This document shows, piece by piece, positions 23,613 through 34,800 of a stretch of DNA of 64,000 nucleotides. The position numbers and the translations under genes were made by a program. Source of the stretch: Bacillota bacterium (GTDB lineage: Bacteria; Bacillota; Clostridia; Lachnospirales; Bianqueaceae); the NCBI GenBank assembly GCA_017441925.1, contig JAFRUE010000007.1, forward strand, positions 682,001-746,000, given 5' to 3'. Position 1 is the stretch's first letter; the number at the start of each line of letters is the position of its first letter. The notes under the pieces were generated by a model. It was not told the origin of the DNA, made no database searches, and saw only the letters and a program-made list of their open reading frames with translations.

Positions 23613-26093
23613 TCAGCTGATCGCCCGCATATAGCAGCGGAATGAATAGAAATCTTTTCGGAGATTTTTATTGCCCATGGTAAAGATGTCTCCCGTCACC
23701 TTCAGATGGAATCTGCGCATCTCCTTGTTGCGCAGCCTTCTGATCCTTTTCCTGCTGTACGCGTCTGTCTGCGCCTGCCGGACGTAGTATCTCGCTTCCT
23801 CTTCCGACACGGTCGGCAGCGTCCTGGCAAGTGCCTGGGCAATATCGCCTTCCGTACCGTCATATCCTTCCAGATAACCTGTGTAATGCAGATCCTCCAG
23901 GATCCATGAGAAGATCTTGCGGACGCTTGCGAGCCGGTAATATAGGATCGAGATCAGACGGACAAAGAAGAAAAGCGCGGCAGCCGCGAGCGGGATCCCC
24001 GCCAGCCAGAACAGCCATCTGAACCAATCGACTTCCATCATTTTCTCAAACCAGCTCTTCTCTCTCGGCAGGATCTCGATCGGAATCGGGATTACCTCTT
24101 CAGGCTCTTCATCCTCCCAGATCTCCATATCGATATCAAGCGGCACGTTCCACTGCGGAATAACTTCAGGCTCCACCGGCTCCTCTTCTTCCTGTTCCGT
24201 TTCGCCGATTTCGATCTCCTGAAGCTGGATCTCCCGGACCTCCTCATCCGCGGCATAACCTTCCAGGTTCCACTCTTTTTCGGACAGGTAGCCGGAAACC
24301 AGGGACAGATTCATGCCGGGAACAGAGTCATGTGTTGAAATCCTGCCGGGCGTCAGATCTACAGGCGCCCAGCCTGCACTGTCTGTAAGGATCTCCGTCC
24401 AGGAGTGAGCGTCTTCTTCCGTCAGTCTGGCATGATAGAATCCATCCGTCTCCCTGCGGAAGGATTCCGGTTTGGCCCGGTAGCCCGATACGTAACGGGA
24501 CGGAATGCCGTAATACCTGTACATCAGTGTCGCCGCGGACGAAAAATGCTGACAGTATCCGCGCCGGCTTTCGAACAGTGCGTATTCGACCGGATCCGCA
24601 CCGATCGGTACAAGTCCGGGCGTCGTCGTATAAGCCGCAAGATGATTCAGACAGTATGCGATAAAAGCTGTCGTCTCCTCTGCGTCACCGACCTCCATAG
24701 GATTCTGCCGGCACAGTGAGAGCAGTCTGGGAACCTGGTCCTCAGGCACAGACAGGTAACGTGAAGGGGCAGCCAGCATGTAATACCGGTAGAGCTGTAC
24801 CATCGTTATTTCACGCTGCAGATCCGGATCTTCCACAGCGGCGGAATAATCCGGCTCCCCCATAAGCTCCATAAAAGCATCCGCAGTATCCTCATTAAAA
24901 GCCAGTTCTTCGCGTTTCAGCCATTCATAGATCCGGGTCTCATCATTCGCCTTAACTCTGCCGCTCCAGGCAGATTCCATGTCCGGCTGCATTTTCCCGA
25001 CCGCCAGATCCGGCCACATATCCCGCACATTTGAACTCAGGATCCTGATGGCCATCTGGGCCGGCTGCTGCTCTTCCGTCAGCATCGTATTCAGATCATA
25101 CCAGAGGACCGGAAGCATATTCCGCGCCTGTTCCAGTTGATCCGGCACCAGTGTCTCATCCTCTGCCTGAGCTTCTCCCTGATCCGTCGACTGATCAGTG
25201 AACTGCGGAGCCTTAAAGTCCGCCAGAACACCGCTTTCATCATCTGTACACCAATAGCCGCCCTGATAGTCCTTCCCGATAAATGTCCTCAGATAGACGG
25301 TTTCCTTCGGGCGTTCCCTCAGTATGACTTCGTACAGCGGCACGTGTTCCGGATAAATATTACCGCGGTTGACGATCCCATCGTAATCCGACGCACGTCC
25401 GTCTTCCCTGCGGAAAGTATTGACGATCCAGCCTTCGGCTTTATTGGCTGCCTGATAGAATGTGTTCGCATACCTTCCGACAAAGAACCAGGAGATCAGT
25501 GCAAACACCAGGCAGAATCCGACAGCCGTAATGACCGGCATAACGGAAAAACTGCCCTTCTTGCGGTTGCTTTCCCGGGCCCAGAACGCGACCTGGAAGA
25601 TCAGCATGAACAGTACCGTCAGAAATCCCGGAGCGATGCCGGCCAGACAGATTCCGATAAGCAAAGCCGTCGTCAGGATATACAGGATCCAGTAAACATG
25701 CAGTACGCCGGTCAGAAGAAAGATCAGATACGCGAAAACCGCTGCCGCAAAGCATACCGCTGCGGTTATATTTTTGATCGGCTCATGGATAAAGTTTGTC
25801 CCGAACAGATGATTCGTTAAAGCTGTAAACTCATTCTGCAAAGTATGATTGCGCAGTGCAGCCCAGGCCGCCAGCAGCGGGATCAGAACAGCGATGATCC
25901 ACTGGTATTTCTTCGGCAGGAAGCGCAGTGCGGCAAACAGCATCGAAGAGATGACGACTGCGAACACAAAAACCACCGCCCGGCTGTACGGCAGCCTGAC
26001 GGTATCTCCGATGATCAGCAGAAACGCAAAAAGTCCTGCCAGCCAGAACGCAAGGTTAAACCACGATTCGGCGGCTTGTGATCTCTTCTTCAT
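23613..26093 (-). CDS. Membrane-anchored transglutaminase-like protein
   Basis: About 826 residues. Roughly seven membrane helices fill the first 200 residues. After a long extracytoplasmic stretch comes a transglutaminase/protease core with the triad Cys (GYCQHFSSAATLM, near residue 513), His (EEDAHSWTEIL) and Asp (WAPVDLTPG). An acidic Glu/Pro-rich linker and another membrane helix (WLFWLAGIPLAAAALFFFVR) lead to a cytoplasmic C-terminal domain. This layout is that of transglutaminase-like proteins found with DUF58 and MoxR. The start at 26093 (MKKRSQ) is preferred; the frame is open further upstream inside the DUF58 gene, with which it overlaps by 38 bases. Substrate unknown; cell-envelope processing is likely. 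Confidence 0.87.
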   Translation of the reverse strand: MKKRSQAAESWFNLAFWLAGLFAFLLIIGDTVRLPYSRAVVFVFAVVISSMLFAALRFLPKKYQWIIAVLIPLLAAWAALRNHTLQNEFTALTNHLFGTNFIHEPIKNITAAVCFAAAVFAYLIFLLTGVLHVYWILYILTTALLIGICLAGIAPGFLTVLFMLIFQVAFWARESNRKKGSFSVMPVITAVGFCLVFALISWFFVGRYANTFYQAANKAEGWIVNTFRREDGRASDYDGIVNRGNIYPEHVPLYEVILRERPKETVYLRTFIGKDYQGGYWCTDDESGVLADFKAPQFTDQSTDQGEAQAEDETLVPDQLEQARNMLPVLWYDLNTMLTEEQQPAQMAIRILSSNVRDMWPDLAVGKMQPDMESAWSGRVKANDETRIYEWLKREELAFNEDTADAFMELMGEPDYSAAVEDPDLQREITMVQLYRYYMLAAPSRYLSVPEDQVPRLLSLCRQNPMEVGDAEETTAFIAYCLNHLAAYTTTPGLVPIGADPVEYALFESRRGYCQHFSSAATLMYRYYGIPSRYVSGYRAKPESFRRETDGFYHARLTEEDAHSWTEILTDSAGWAPVDLTPGRISTHDSVPGMNLSLVSGYLSEKEWNLEGYAADEEVREIQLQEIEIGETEQEEEEPVEPEVIPQWNVPLDIDMEIWEDEEPEEVIPIPIEILPREKSWFEKMMEVDWFRWLFWLAGIPLAAAALFFFVRLISILYYRLASVRKIFSWILEDLHYTGYLEGYDGTEGDIAQALARTLPTVSEEEARYYVRQAQTDAYSRKRIRRLRNKEMRRFHLKVTGDIFTMGNKNLRKDFYSFRCYMRAIS

Positions 26094-27132
26094 AATGCTC
26101 TCTCGAAAAACTGAACAGCATCCTGCCCTTATAGTGCAGTGACAGGTCCCTGTCAAAATAAAACTCGCCGACTGCCATTTCATCCGCTTTCAGCGTACTT
26201 GGCGGTCTCCTGCGGATACCGGCAGCCCTTCCTTCCTGATACAGCCGTATCATAAAACGGTCCAGCTGCTCCATGCTCCCGATACGGACAGGATTTTTCC
26301 TGCCCGCAGCACTGCCCGGATGGATCCGGACATCTGCACGCAGTTCCAGCAGGCCCATCACGATCGCGTACAGAACTTCATACCAGATGCCGCGCAGATC
26401 TATCGGCACCTCTTCAATCGGGCAAAGAGAAATTGCCGGAATGTGCAGGTTCTCTTCTTCGTATCGGCGGTACCAGATCTCATCCGTCCGCGCGCTGATG
26501 TTCCAGTTGATATTGCGAAGCGGCTGTCCGTCCTGATATTCTTTCAGTTCATAACGGTCGGATAATGGCGCATCTCTGCGGGAAGCCTGCTCCTCCTCTT
26601 CTTCGGTCAGCAGCCTGGACGCGGAAAAAGCGATCTGTGCTCTCCGTACAGGCGGCAGCACAAACACATCTTCCGTCTTCTGCTTCGGACGGATGCCAAG
26701 ACGGAACAACAGCAGCCAGTCATAGATTTTGACACCACGGATCCTGCACTGAAGAATCCCGCAGGAAGAAGCATCGATCCCGTAATCAAGCAGTATTTCC
26801 TCTCTGCCGTCTGTCTGCAGGACGCGCGTCTCCAGTTCTGTGATCCGTCCCGATGTATCTTCTTTATCACAGGTAACTTCGATTCTTCCGCTCGGGAGGA
26901 TCCCTTTGTTCCTGACCTTGACCTGCACATTCACATTCCGTCCTTTGCGCGCTCCGATACCTTCGGCAGTGAAACGGATGTCCTCAAGCAGCGAAGTCAC
27001 GATCAGGACCAGGAAGGATCCGGCAAACAGAAGCAATTCTGCAAATGCCAGATACATCAGCGCCTGTGATCGAAAAAGCCCTGCCAGATACCAGGTCCCC
27101 AGTATCAGCAGTAAGAACAGAAAACGTCTCAT
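26056..27132 (-). CDS. DUF58 domain membrane protein
   Basis: 358 residues: two N-terminal membrane helices (LFLLLILGTWYLAGLF and LAFAELLLFAGSFLVLIV), a beta-rich middle part, and the DUF58 signature YELKEYQDGQPLRNINW near residue 210 followed by TDEIWYRRYEEE. DUF58 proteins are regular partners of MoxR AAA ATPases and transglutaminase proteins, as here; the trio is thought to assemble or activate envelope complexes. It starts three bases after the moxR stop codon. The function of DUF58 itself is not established. Confidence 0.88.
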   Translation of the reverse strand: MRRFLFLLLILGTWYLAGLFRSQALMYLAFAELLLFAGSFLVLIVTSLLEDIRFTAEGIGARKGRNVNVQVKVRNKGILPSGRIEVTCDKEDTSGRITELETRVLQTDGREEILLDYGIDASSCGILQCRIRGVKIYDWLLLFRLGIRPKQKTEDVFVLPPVRRAQIAFSASRLLTEEEEEQASRRDAPLSDRYELKEYQDGQPLRNINWNISARTDEIWYRRYEEENLHIPAISLCPIEEVPIDLRGIWYEVLYAIVMGLLELRADVRIHPGSAAGRKNPVRIGSMEQLDRFMIRLYQEGRAAGIRRRPPSTLKADEMAVGEFYFDRDLSLHYKGRMLFSFSREHYEEEITSRRIVV

Positions 27133-27135
27133 ATC

Positions 27136-28098
27136 TCAGCGGCCGATTCCCGGTTTCTCGGTATCTTCCAGGATTTTACCGGCAACTCTCTCGGGCGTCA
27201 TGCCTTCCGCATCGCTCTCCTCTGTCAGTGAAATTCTGTGCTGAACAACATAGCAGAACTGATCTGCCGCGTCTGAAGGCGCTACAAAATCTCTGCCGTC
27301 CAGATAGGCGGACGCACGTGCCATTGCCGCCAGCGCAAGCGAAGCACGCGGGCTAGCTCCGAGTCTCAGGTCTCCGGCAGTTCTGGTCTTACGGATCAAC
27401 TCAGCCATGTACTCCACGATACTGTCCTTGATATAGATCTGTTTGACTTCCTGACGCATCAGAGCAAGTTCTTCAGTGGTCAGGACCGGTTCCAGCTTCG
27501 CGATCTTCTCACGTGCATCGATCTCTCCGCGAATCAGTGTCATTTCGCTGTCCTTATCCGGATATCCCATAGAAAGAGAAATCATGAAACGGTCTGTTTC
27601 GGACTCGGGCAGTCTTACCGTTCCGGCGCTGCCATACGGATTCTCCGTCGCGATGACAATAAAAGGCGACGGCACCTGACGGGTGATGCCCTCTACGGTA
27701 ACATTCCCCTCCTGCATAACTTCCAGCAGAGCGGACTGAGTCCTTGCGGATGCCCGGTTCAGCTCATCGGCCAACAGCAGATTCGTAAAAACGGCTCCCT
27801 GCTGATATACAAATTCTTCTTTATCTCTGCGGTATATGGAAAAACCTGTCAGATCTGACGGGAGGACGTCCGGTGTAAACTGCATCCGGCGGAAATCCAG
27901 ATTCAGCAGCTTTGCCAGCGTCAGAGCCAGTGTCGTCTTTCCGACGCCCGGAATGTCTTCCAGCAGAACATGTCCCCCTGCCAGTATCGCCAGTACTACC
28001 TCTTTCGTTTCTTTTTCTTTGCCAAGAATAACCTGATTCATACTGTCAAGCAGTCGTTTCAGATTCTTTCTCGCCTGATCTTGCTGCAGCTGCGGCAT
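27136..28098 (-). CDS. MoxR-family AAA ATPase
   Basis: 320 residues of the MoxR class. Walker A is in EDIPGVGKTTLALTLAK, Walker B in LLLADELNRA, the sensor TENP follows, and RTAGDLRLGASPRASLALA marks the lid domain with the arginine sensor. MoxR proteins act as chaperones that load cofactors or assemble membrane complexes. The ATG at 28098 has AGGAAGGGG six bases upstream and lies behind its own promoter (28127-28155). The upstream in-frame ATG at 28155 would sit on the -35 box and is rejected. Confidence 0.92.
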   Translation of the reverse strand: MPQLQQDQARKNLKRLLDSMNQVILGKEKETKEVVLAILAGGHVLLEDIPGVGKTTLALTLAKLLNLDFRRMQFTPDVLPSDLTGFSIYRRDKEEFVYQQGAVFTNLLLADELNRASARTQSALLEVMQEGNVTVEGITRQVPSPFIVIATENPYGSAGTVRLPESETDRFMISLSMGYPDKDSEMTLIRGEIDAREKIAKLEPVLTTEELALMRQEVKQIYIKDSIVEYMAELIRKTRTAGDLRLGASPRASLALAAMARASAYLDGRDFVAPSDAADQFCYVVQHRISLTEESDAEGMTPERVAGKILEDTEKPGIGR

Positions 28099-28126
28099 AT
28101 ATGTCCCCTTCCTGTCGTAATAAATA

Positions 28127-28155
28127 AGTATACATCGGCAGTGAAAGGATGTCAA
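28127..28155 (-). promoter_or_regulatory. Promoter of the moxR-DUF58-transglutaminase operon
   Basis: On the minus strand TTGACA (28150-28155) and TATACT (28127-28132), spacer 17 bases, 28 bases before the moxR start. Confidence 0.82.
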
Positions 28156-28164
28156 GACAAGTGC

Positions 28165-28851
28165 TTAACCGGCAGTTCCGCCAAGCCGCTCAATACATTC
28201 TTTCCCGGTCTCTATCCGCTTTCGCTTCCTGTCATAATGATAAACCTGGTCAGAAAGCCTCTCCGCGGGTTCTACCACCTTCTCGTTGATCTGAACGATC
28301 ATTGACTCGAGATCGTTCACTCCCGGAGCACACGGTTCCGGGAGGATCAGGATCTCGTGGACAGATGAAGGAATGATGTAGTAATCTCCGTTGATATAGT
28401 CTGCTGCAGCCTCGGTGAAACCTGGATAAGCCATGACACTGGCTCCGTATGCCCGGCTCTGTACTGTCGCCACATATAACGGACTTTCTCCTGTAATTAT
28501 ACATTGTTCCGGATCCGCAAATTCCTTCAGCATCTCTTCCATCTTGCGGAAAACAGGAGGCTCATTGAGCGGCGCAATTCTGAATGTGTCCCGGAACAAA
28601 CGCTCTTCCGTAACGCCCCATTGCTGCAGCATCTCCCAGGTAACCGCGGTACTTGTACACGCAGATGAATAATTATGCTCCTTGATCCGGCAGATCAGTG
28701 CCATGTCGAGAAACACACGGTAGGGATACTCTTTCAAAGCCGTTTCGTTTCCTTTTGTCATCATGATCTGAAACGTCAGTTTCCTGCGCTCCCGGGCATA
28801 TTCTTCCGAAAAGTTTTCTGCTTCCAGTGCGGAATTATCGGTTCTGTCCAT
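28165..28851 (-). CDS. DUF5688 family protein
   Basis: 228 residues, probably cytoplasmic. Recognisable family features are YPYRVFLDMALICRI, TAVTWEMLQQWGVTEERLF, a central ALLY/MYVAT-like strand (ESPLYVATVQSRAYGASVM), and YYIIPSSVHEILILP. DUF5688 proteins are abundant in Lachnospiraceae genomes and have no established function. The ATG shares its A with the stop codon of the giant adhesin gene (TGATG at 28849-28853), so it is probably translated by coupling to the adhesin. AAAGGAG is present upstream inside the adhesin gene. The family name is from memory of the motif pattern and should be tested by profile search. Confidence 0.72.
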   Translation of the reverse strand: MDRTDNSALEAENFSEEYARERRKLTFQIMMTKGNETALKEYPYRVFLDMALICRIKEHNYSSACTSTAVTWEMLQQWGVTEERLFRDTFRIAPLNEPPVFRKMEEMLKEFADPEQCIITGESPLYVATVQSRAYGASVMAYPGFTEAAADYINGDYYIIPSSVHEILILPEPCAPGVNDLESMIVQINEKVVEPAERLSDQVYHYDRKRKRIETGKECIERLGGTAG

Positions 28852-31800
28852 CAGTTTATGTCTCCTTTTCTGAATCTGTCAGTCTTCTTTTTATAGAGAA
28901 CGATGAGTATAATGCCGCAAACAGCAAGTGCCGCGGAAAATACGAATGGCCACACGACTGTGCTGTCGCCGGTCGGAGGAGCAGAGATGATCGTGAAGGT
29001 CTGGCTTTCATCATCCGGATTCTCGTGAGAAATCGGTTCGCCGACCGGCGTGATCACTTCTGTCTTTTCTTCCGTCTTTTCGGAGTCCGGCTTCGTCTCC
29101 TGCAAAACCGGAACCGCCTTCTCAAACACAACATATTTGCCTGGATCCAGCTTCAGTTCACCGAAATCAAGCACCCACTCGCCTGCCTTGTACTCCTCGG
29201 CTGTTACGACCTCGGAAGCTTCGGCAATGATTACGAGCGTGCCGTCTTTCTCGATCTTGACAAGTTTTCCTTCCAGTAGATACTTGCCGCCTTCGAAGAA
29301 TTCGTAGTAAACGATGTCCTTGACAGCGACCGTGGTCTTGTCCGCGGCCTGAATGAGCTCGACATGCTTCTCATCGGCGGGAACTTTTCCGTTTGCGGAA
29401 ACAGTCGTATGCATCACAGGTTCGTGTCGGTCAAACATCACGATCAGAGTACCGTCCTGCAGAACGTATTCTTCACCGTCCAGTACAGAAACCTGTATTT
29501 CGTGCTTGTCATTAACGGATACCTTGAAGGAAATGGTCTCTGCAACGAGATAATCTTTCGGGGCGGTGAGCTCGGTAAGCGTATACTCGCCAACAGGCAG
29601 CGTTACTTTATGAGGTTCGTCGGTGGAGGTCCACTTCTCTATTTCCTTACCGTACTTATCCTTGATGATGAGTACAGCACCGGGCAGCTCGTCGGTTCCG
29701 TTAATGGCTTTCTTGGAAACTTCGACTTCGGGGATCTCGACCGTAACGGTCTGGTCTTCATCTTCGATATCGGTATGAACAGCGACTTCCTTGCCTGTCT
29801 CGGTCTCTTCTATATTCTCAAAAGCAACCAGCGTTGTCTTCTCGGATATCAGGATTCCGGGGAAGGTGAAGGTGATGTCTACATAGCCATCAACGGTTTT
29901 AGCCGTGAAGGTCTCAGTAGCGGTGATTTCGTTTCCTTCTTCGTCAAGGAACGCTTCACCAGTTGCCCCGAGTTCCCCTGGAACTCGTTCCATAAGGGTT
30001 CCGGTAACGGTGTAATCCTTGCCGACTACAAGGCCTGTGTACTCAACACGGTCAATGAGGGTAACGGTCTCGTATGCGGAAACGGTCTTGCCGTCTTCAT
30101 CAAGAGAAATGCCTTCTGTTCCGAAGAGCGTGGTCCTGATCTCAACCGGGATGTTGGTAACAGATTCGCCGTCATTGAATACCAGTTCAACAACGTCTTC
30201 ATCCTGTCCTTCATAAGCGGTTTCAAGGTCATATTCGCCTTTGTCAAGGATGTAATGGCTGTCTGTGGCAGTCTCCTTGACATAGACTTTTGCGTCTACA
30301 GGAAGGTCAACATTGAATATGATCTTGCCTTCTTCGTCAGGGCTTGCAGTTCCCAGAAGTCCATCTGCGGGAATGGTTTTAGTTCCTTCGGAACTAAGGC
30401 CATCGGCAGCGACCATTTTCTCTCTTGCGTACAGACTGAATTCGACATTCAGTAAGGCTGCGTCAAGATCGATGTTTCCGTCTTCATCTGCCTGCATTTC
30501 TTTCAGAATGGAGAGCTCAAACTTCTGTCTGTCATTCGTGAAGGAAATCTGTTCAAAGACGACTTCAACATCCTGTCCGCCGTAGGTAAACTCAACGGTC
30601 TGGACTTCCTCGTTCAGTACCATTCCATAAGGTGCGCTGGTCTCACGGACTTCGTACTTGCCGAGGTACAGTTCAACAGAGGTGGCGGTTCCGTCTTCAC
30701 CCGTGGTGATGGTGTCAACGACTTCGCCTTTCTCCGCTCGGAGTGTTCCGTCCGGAGTGTAGATATCCGTCGCAGCCGTGATCTCAAAGGTCGCGCCTGC
30801 AAGCGGCATCATTTCGTAAACCGGAACGTACAGATCGCCATCCTGCTCTACGGACCGGAAAATCTCGCCTTGCTTTGTGACAGTGATCCGTCCCTTTACA
30901 GGTCCGTCTGAAACCACAATCGTGATCAGCATCAACCCTTCGTCTTCCCGGACATTCTCTGCGTTCACAGTAAACGGAACCGGACTTGAATACAGAACAT
31001 ACCCCTCCGGAGCTTTGACTTCTTTCAGATTGTATTCTCCATAGGGAAGCCTCACCGGAGTAATAAACGAACCTGTTTCATCCGTAACGAAACTCGTCAG
31101 AATCTCTTTTGACGGATAAGTGATCTGAATTGCTATCTTCTCGCCGTTTTCATCATAAATCTCAAACTCTGTTCCCGCCAGAGGAATCGTTTCTCCTGTT
31201 TCCGAATCAACTTTGATGACCTGGATATAACTGCGGAAAGTCTCGTTATCGAGCAGATAATAGTATGGTTCTTCGGGATCGGAATCCTTGTCGATCACCA
31301 CATCAAAGTCAGGCGAGTTCTTCCGGCCTTCCCATCCAAGAGTCTGATGAACAGTATATATGCCATAAGGCAGCTCTTTGGAGACCGCGATTCCCGTACG
31401 TCCGATCGTCAGAATATCACGTTCCGTTTCCGGTGCATCAACGTAGGATCCAGCCGCTTTCAGATAGACTTCAAACTGCGCCCCTTCTTCCGGCACGAGT
31501 TTAACGTCGATACCTGTATCTGTTACTTTGTTGATCATGATCTTTCCGGTGACGACTTCTTCCTTGGATTCGATCTCCTCATTGCGGATCTCGATCTCCT
31601 GCGTTCCTTCGACTTTGCCTACCTCATACTCGGTCTCGTCCAGCTTGTAGCCTTCGGATGCTTTCGTCTCCTTTACTGTCCAATCGCTGTCGCAGATATA
31701 GTCGTCGGAAGTGAACTGTCCGTTCTCGTCTGTGGTGTAGACCTTAACGGCAGCGCCGCCCTTGAACAACGTGTACTCTGCTCCGGCAAGACTTGCTTCG

Positions 31801-34800
31801 GTCCTTTCAAGACTGTCGGCGTCAACCTTTGTCAAAGTAAAGTTGAACTTCTTATAGGTCTGGTCGAATTCCTTCTCCAGCTCATCCTGCGGGAGCACGG
31901 TAAATGTCTGCGGCTCCGGCAAAATGTAGTTATCGGTGATTCCGGGTACTTCGATTTCTTCAAGGCAATAGGTTCCGGGGATCAGTCTGTTCAGAACGAT
32001 CTGTCCGTTCCCGTCGGTCGGGGAGGTCTTATCGTAGATCTCGCCGTTGTCCAGAGTTCCGATGATGTGGAACTTGAATCCGGCCTTATTGGTGTCGGTC
32101 AGAACATATCCGACATTCGTAAGATCCTCGAACACCTTTGTGATGGTGATGTCAGCAGGTTTGGGCTCGTCAGTTGATGTTACCTTGACGTTCGTGATTT
32201 CGATGGACTGTGCGGAGTCAACGGTTCCGAAGCTGTATTCCGTGGGGTCAAGCTGATAGCCGTTCGGGGCCTTTGTTTCCTTGATCGTCCATCCGGTGTC
32301 TTCCCAGTAGGTGTCGGTAGTCAGTTTTCCGTTCACGTCCGTCGTATAGGTCTTGACCGGGGCGCCGTTCTTATAGACGGTGTACTCGGCTCCAGACAGC
32401 GGGAAGTCAGGATAGCTCTTTCCGTACTTGTCAACCTTGGTAAGCGTCAGCTCGAACTTCTTGCGTACCTGGTTGAAGGTATAGGATACGGACTTCCCGG
32501 CCTCAATCGTCTCTTCCTGCGAATCGGGGATCAGATAAGGCGTGGTCTTTCCGTTCGCAAGTTCGGTAACCGTATAAGTGCCAGGCAGCAGACCCTCTAC
32601 AGTGATCTCGCCATTCGCGTCAGTCTTGAAGGTCTTGTCGTACTTTGTTCCGTCAGCAAGTGTTGCCGTAATACGGAACTCGAAACCGCTCTTGTCTGCT
32701 TCGGTGATCTCATAACCAGCCGGAGCAGCTTCAAAGTTCTTTTCGATCTTCAGAGAGCCTGGCTGTGCGGTCTCCGGGGATGTCACGGTATCTGTACGTT
32801 TCTCCTTATCCTGTGAAGGATCTACCGCGCCAATGGTGTAGACAGTCGGATCAAGTTCAAAACCCTTCGGAGCCTTGGTCTCTCTGATCGTCCACCCTTC
32901 TCCGCAGATATAATAGCCAGTCGTGAACTTGCCGTTCGCGTCCGTCGTGAAGGTAGCAACCTTCGTTCCGTTCCTGTAGAGCGTGTACTCTGCACCTTCA
33001 AGAGAGGTTCCGGGCCAGTCAACGGTGACGGTGGAACTTGATCCCTTGGCGATCTTGATAAGGTCTACTTTGAACTTCTTATAGACGTTCGTGAAAGCGA
33101 AGGTCGCAGTCGCACCGTTTGTTACGTCGTTCTCCTGCATTTCGGGAACGATGAACGCATTGGTCTTTGTGTTCTTCACTTCCGTGACCTTATAAGAACC
33201 GACAAGCAAATCGTTGATGGTGATCGTTCCTGTCGAGTCCGTAGTAAAGGTCTTGTCGTAGGTCGTTCCAAGTAAGGTCGTACCCTGTACACGGAACTGG
33301 AATCCGTCCAGCGTGATCGGGTCAATGCTGTAGCCGGAAGGAGCCTTCTCTATCTTCTTCACGATCTTGATGGATCCCTTCTCGGCATCGTTCTCGAAGT
33401 CCTTGTCTACGTTCGCGTTCGTGATCGTGACAGTCGCTTCGGTGGTATTCAGCGTCAGTCCGGCAGGAGCTTTCGTCTCCTTGATGCCGTAAGTCCCCAT
33501 CGGGAGAACAGTTCCGGTCGTAGCCTTGCCGTCTGCACCTGTCGGTCCGATATGCATGACAACTGCGCCAACCGCATAGGATGTGCCGTTTACTACAACG
33601 GGATTCGCGCTGCGGTTGATAATGTCATACTCTGCTCCGGCACGGGCCTTGCTTAGCTCTGAATCCGTTTTTGTGACAGTTAATGCATAAGCAAAAGGTT
33701 CTTCCGTAAACAGAATTGTCCCATCGGACTGCCGGGAAAATGTGTTTCCCGTCAGGTCAAAGCACGCATCTCCTCCGGAAGACACCTGTATGATCCTGCC
33801 TTCTGCCGCTTTATTGTTGAGTTTGTAGCCTGTTGGAGCTTTGGTCTCTTCGATCGTTAGGTAACCCAGCGGGAACTGTATGATCCCTGAAGCATCAGTC
33901 TCATACGGGATCGTTCCGGACTTCAGATGCGGCTGGTCCAGTATGATATAACCGTCCTTATCCGTCACAAATACTGCAGTCCATGCCGGTGTCCCTGAAG
34001 CAGACTCGCTCATATAGTAATTCAGAGTAAATTCAGCGCCCTGCAAGGAAGCGTTTCCGGAAGGCGTCGGCGTTCCGTCCGTATTGACCTTACGCAGCCT
34101 GATCCATTCCGGATCCCGTACAGGCGCGTCTGTCACGTTGAATACATTGTCATCCGCTGTACCCGAAACCGTCAGGCTATTAACAGCTGTATTCAGTCTG
34201 TATCCCGCCGGAGCCGTTATCTCTTTGAGATAAAGTGTCTGTCCTACGGCATAATTTTCAGATGAGGCCGCCGTGCCGTCTGCACCGGTCGTCAGTGTTT
34301 CCAGACGGCCGCGGTCAGCCTTTGCGTCTGCTTCAGATGCATACAATCCGTAAACCGCACCGGAGAGCGAATACAGTGGATTATTCATATAGCAGTCTGA
34401 CATATCAGCAGAAGTCTTCTTTACAGATACACGGGAGACCTCCATCCGGAAAGCGACATACTGATAGACCGGATCGGCTGCCGCATTGGCTGCGATGATC
34501 TGTCCCTCATAAGTTGTCCGTGTATCACCGATCCCTTCTTCTCCATAAACGATGTAAGACGGATCTGCGGAAGTACCGGTATCCGTCTTCTTCAGGGCAT
34601 CCGATACTTCTGTATCTGTGATCGCGGAATCAGCCGTAAAAGTTATATTGTTCCCGTTTCTGGAATAACCCACATTCGTTCCCGGAACCGTACCGGAAAC
34701 GGCAGGCAGATACTTAGTCCAGACTTCGTTTGTATCAGTCAGGGTCTTGGTCCATTTCCCTCCTGCGGTACTATACTCCAGCGTAATAACATTGGATGCA

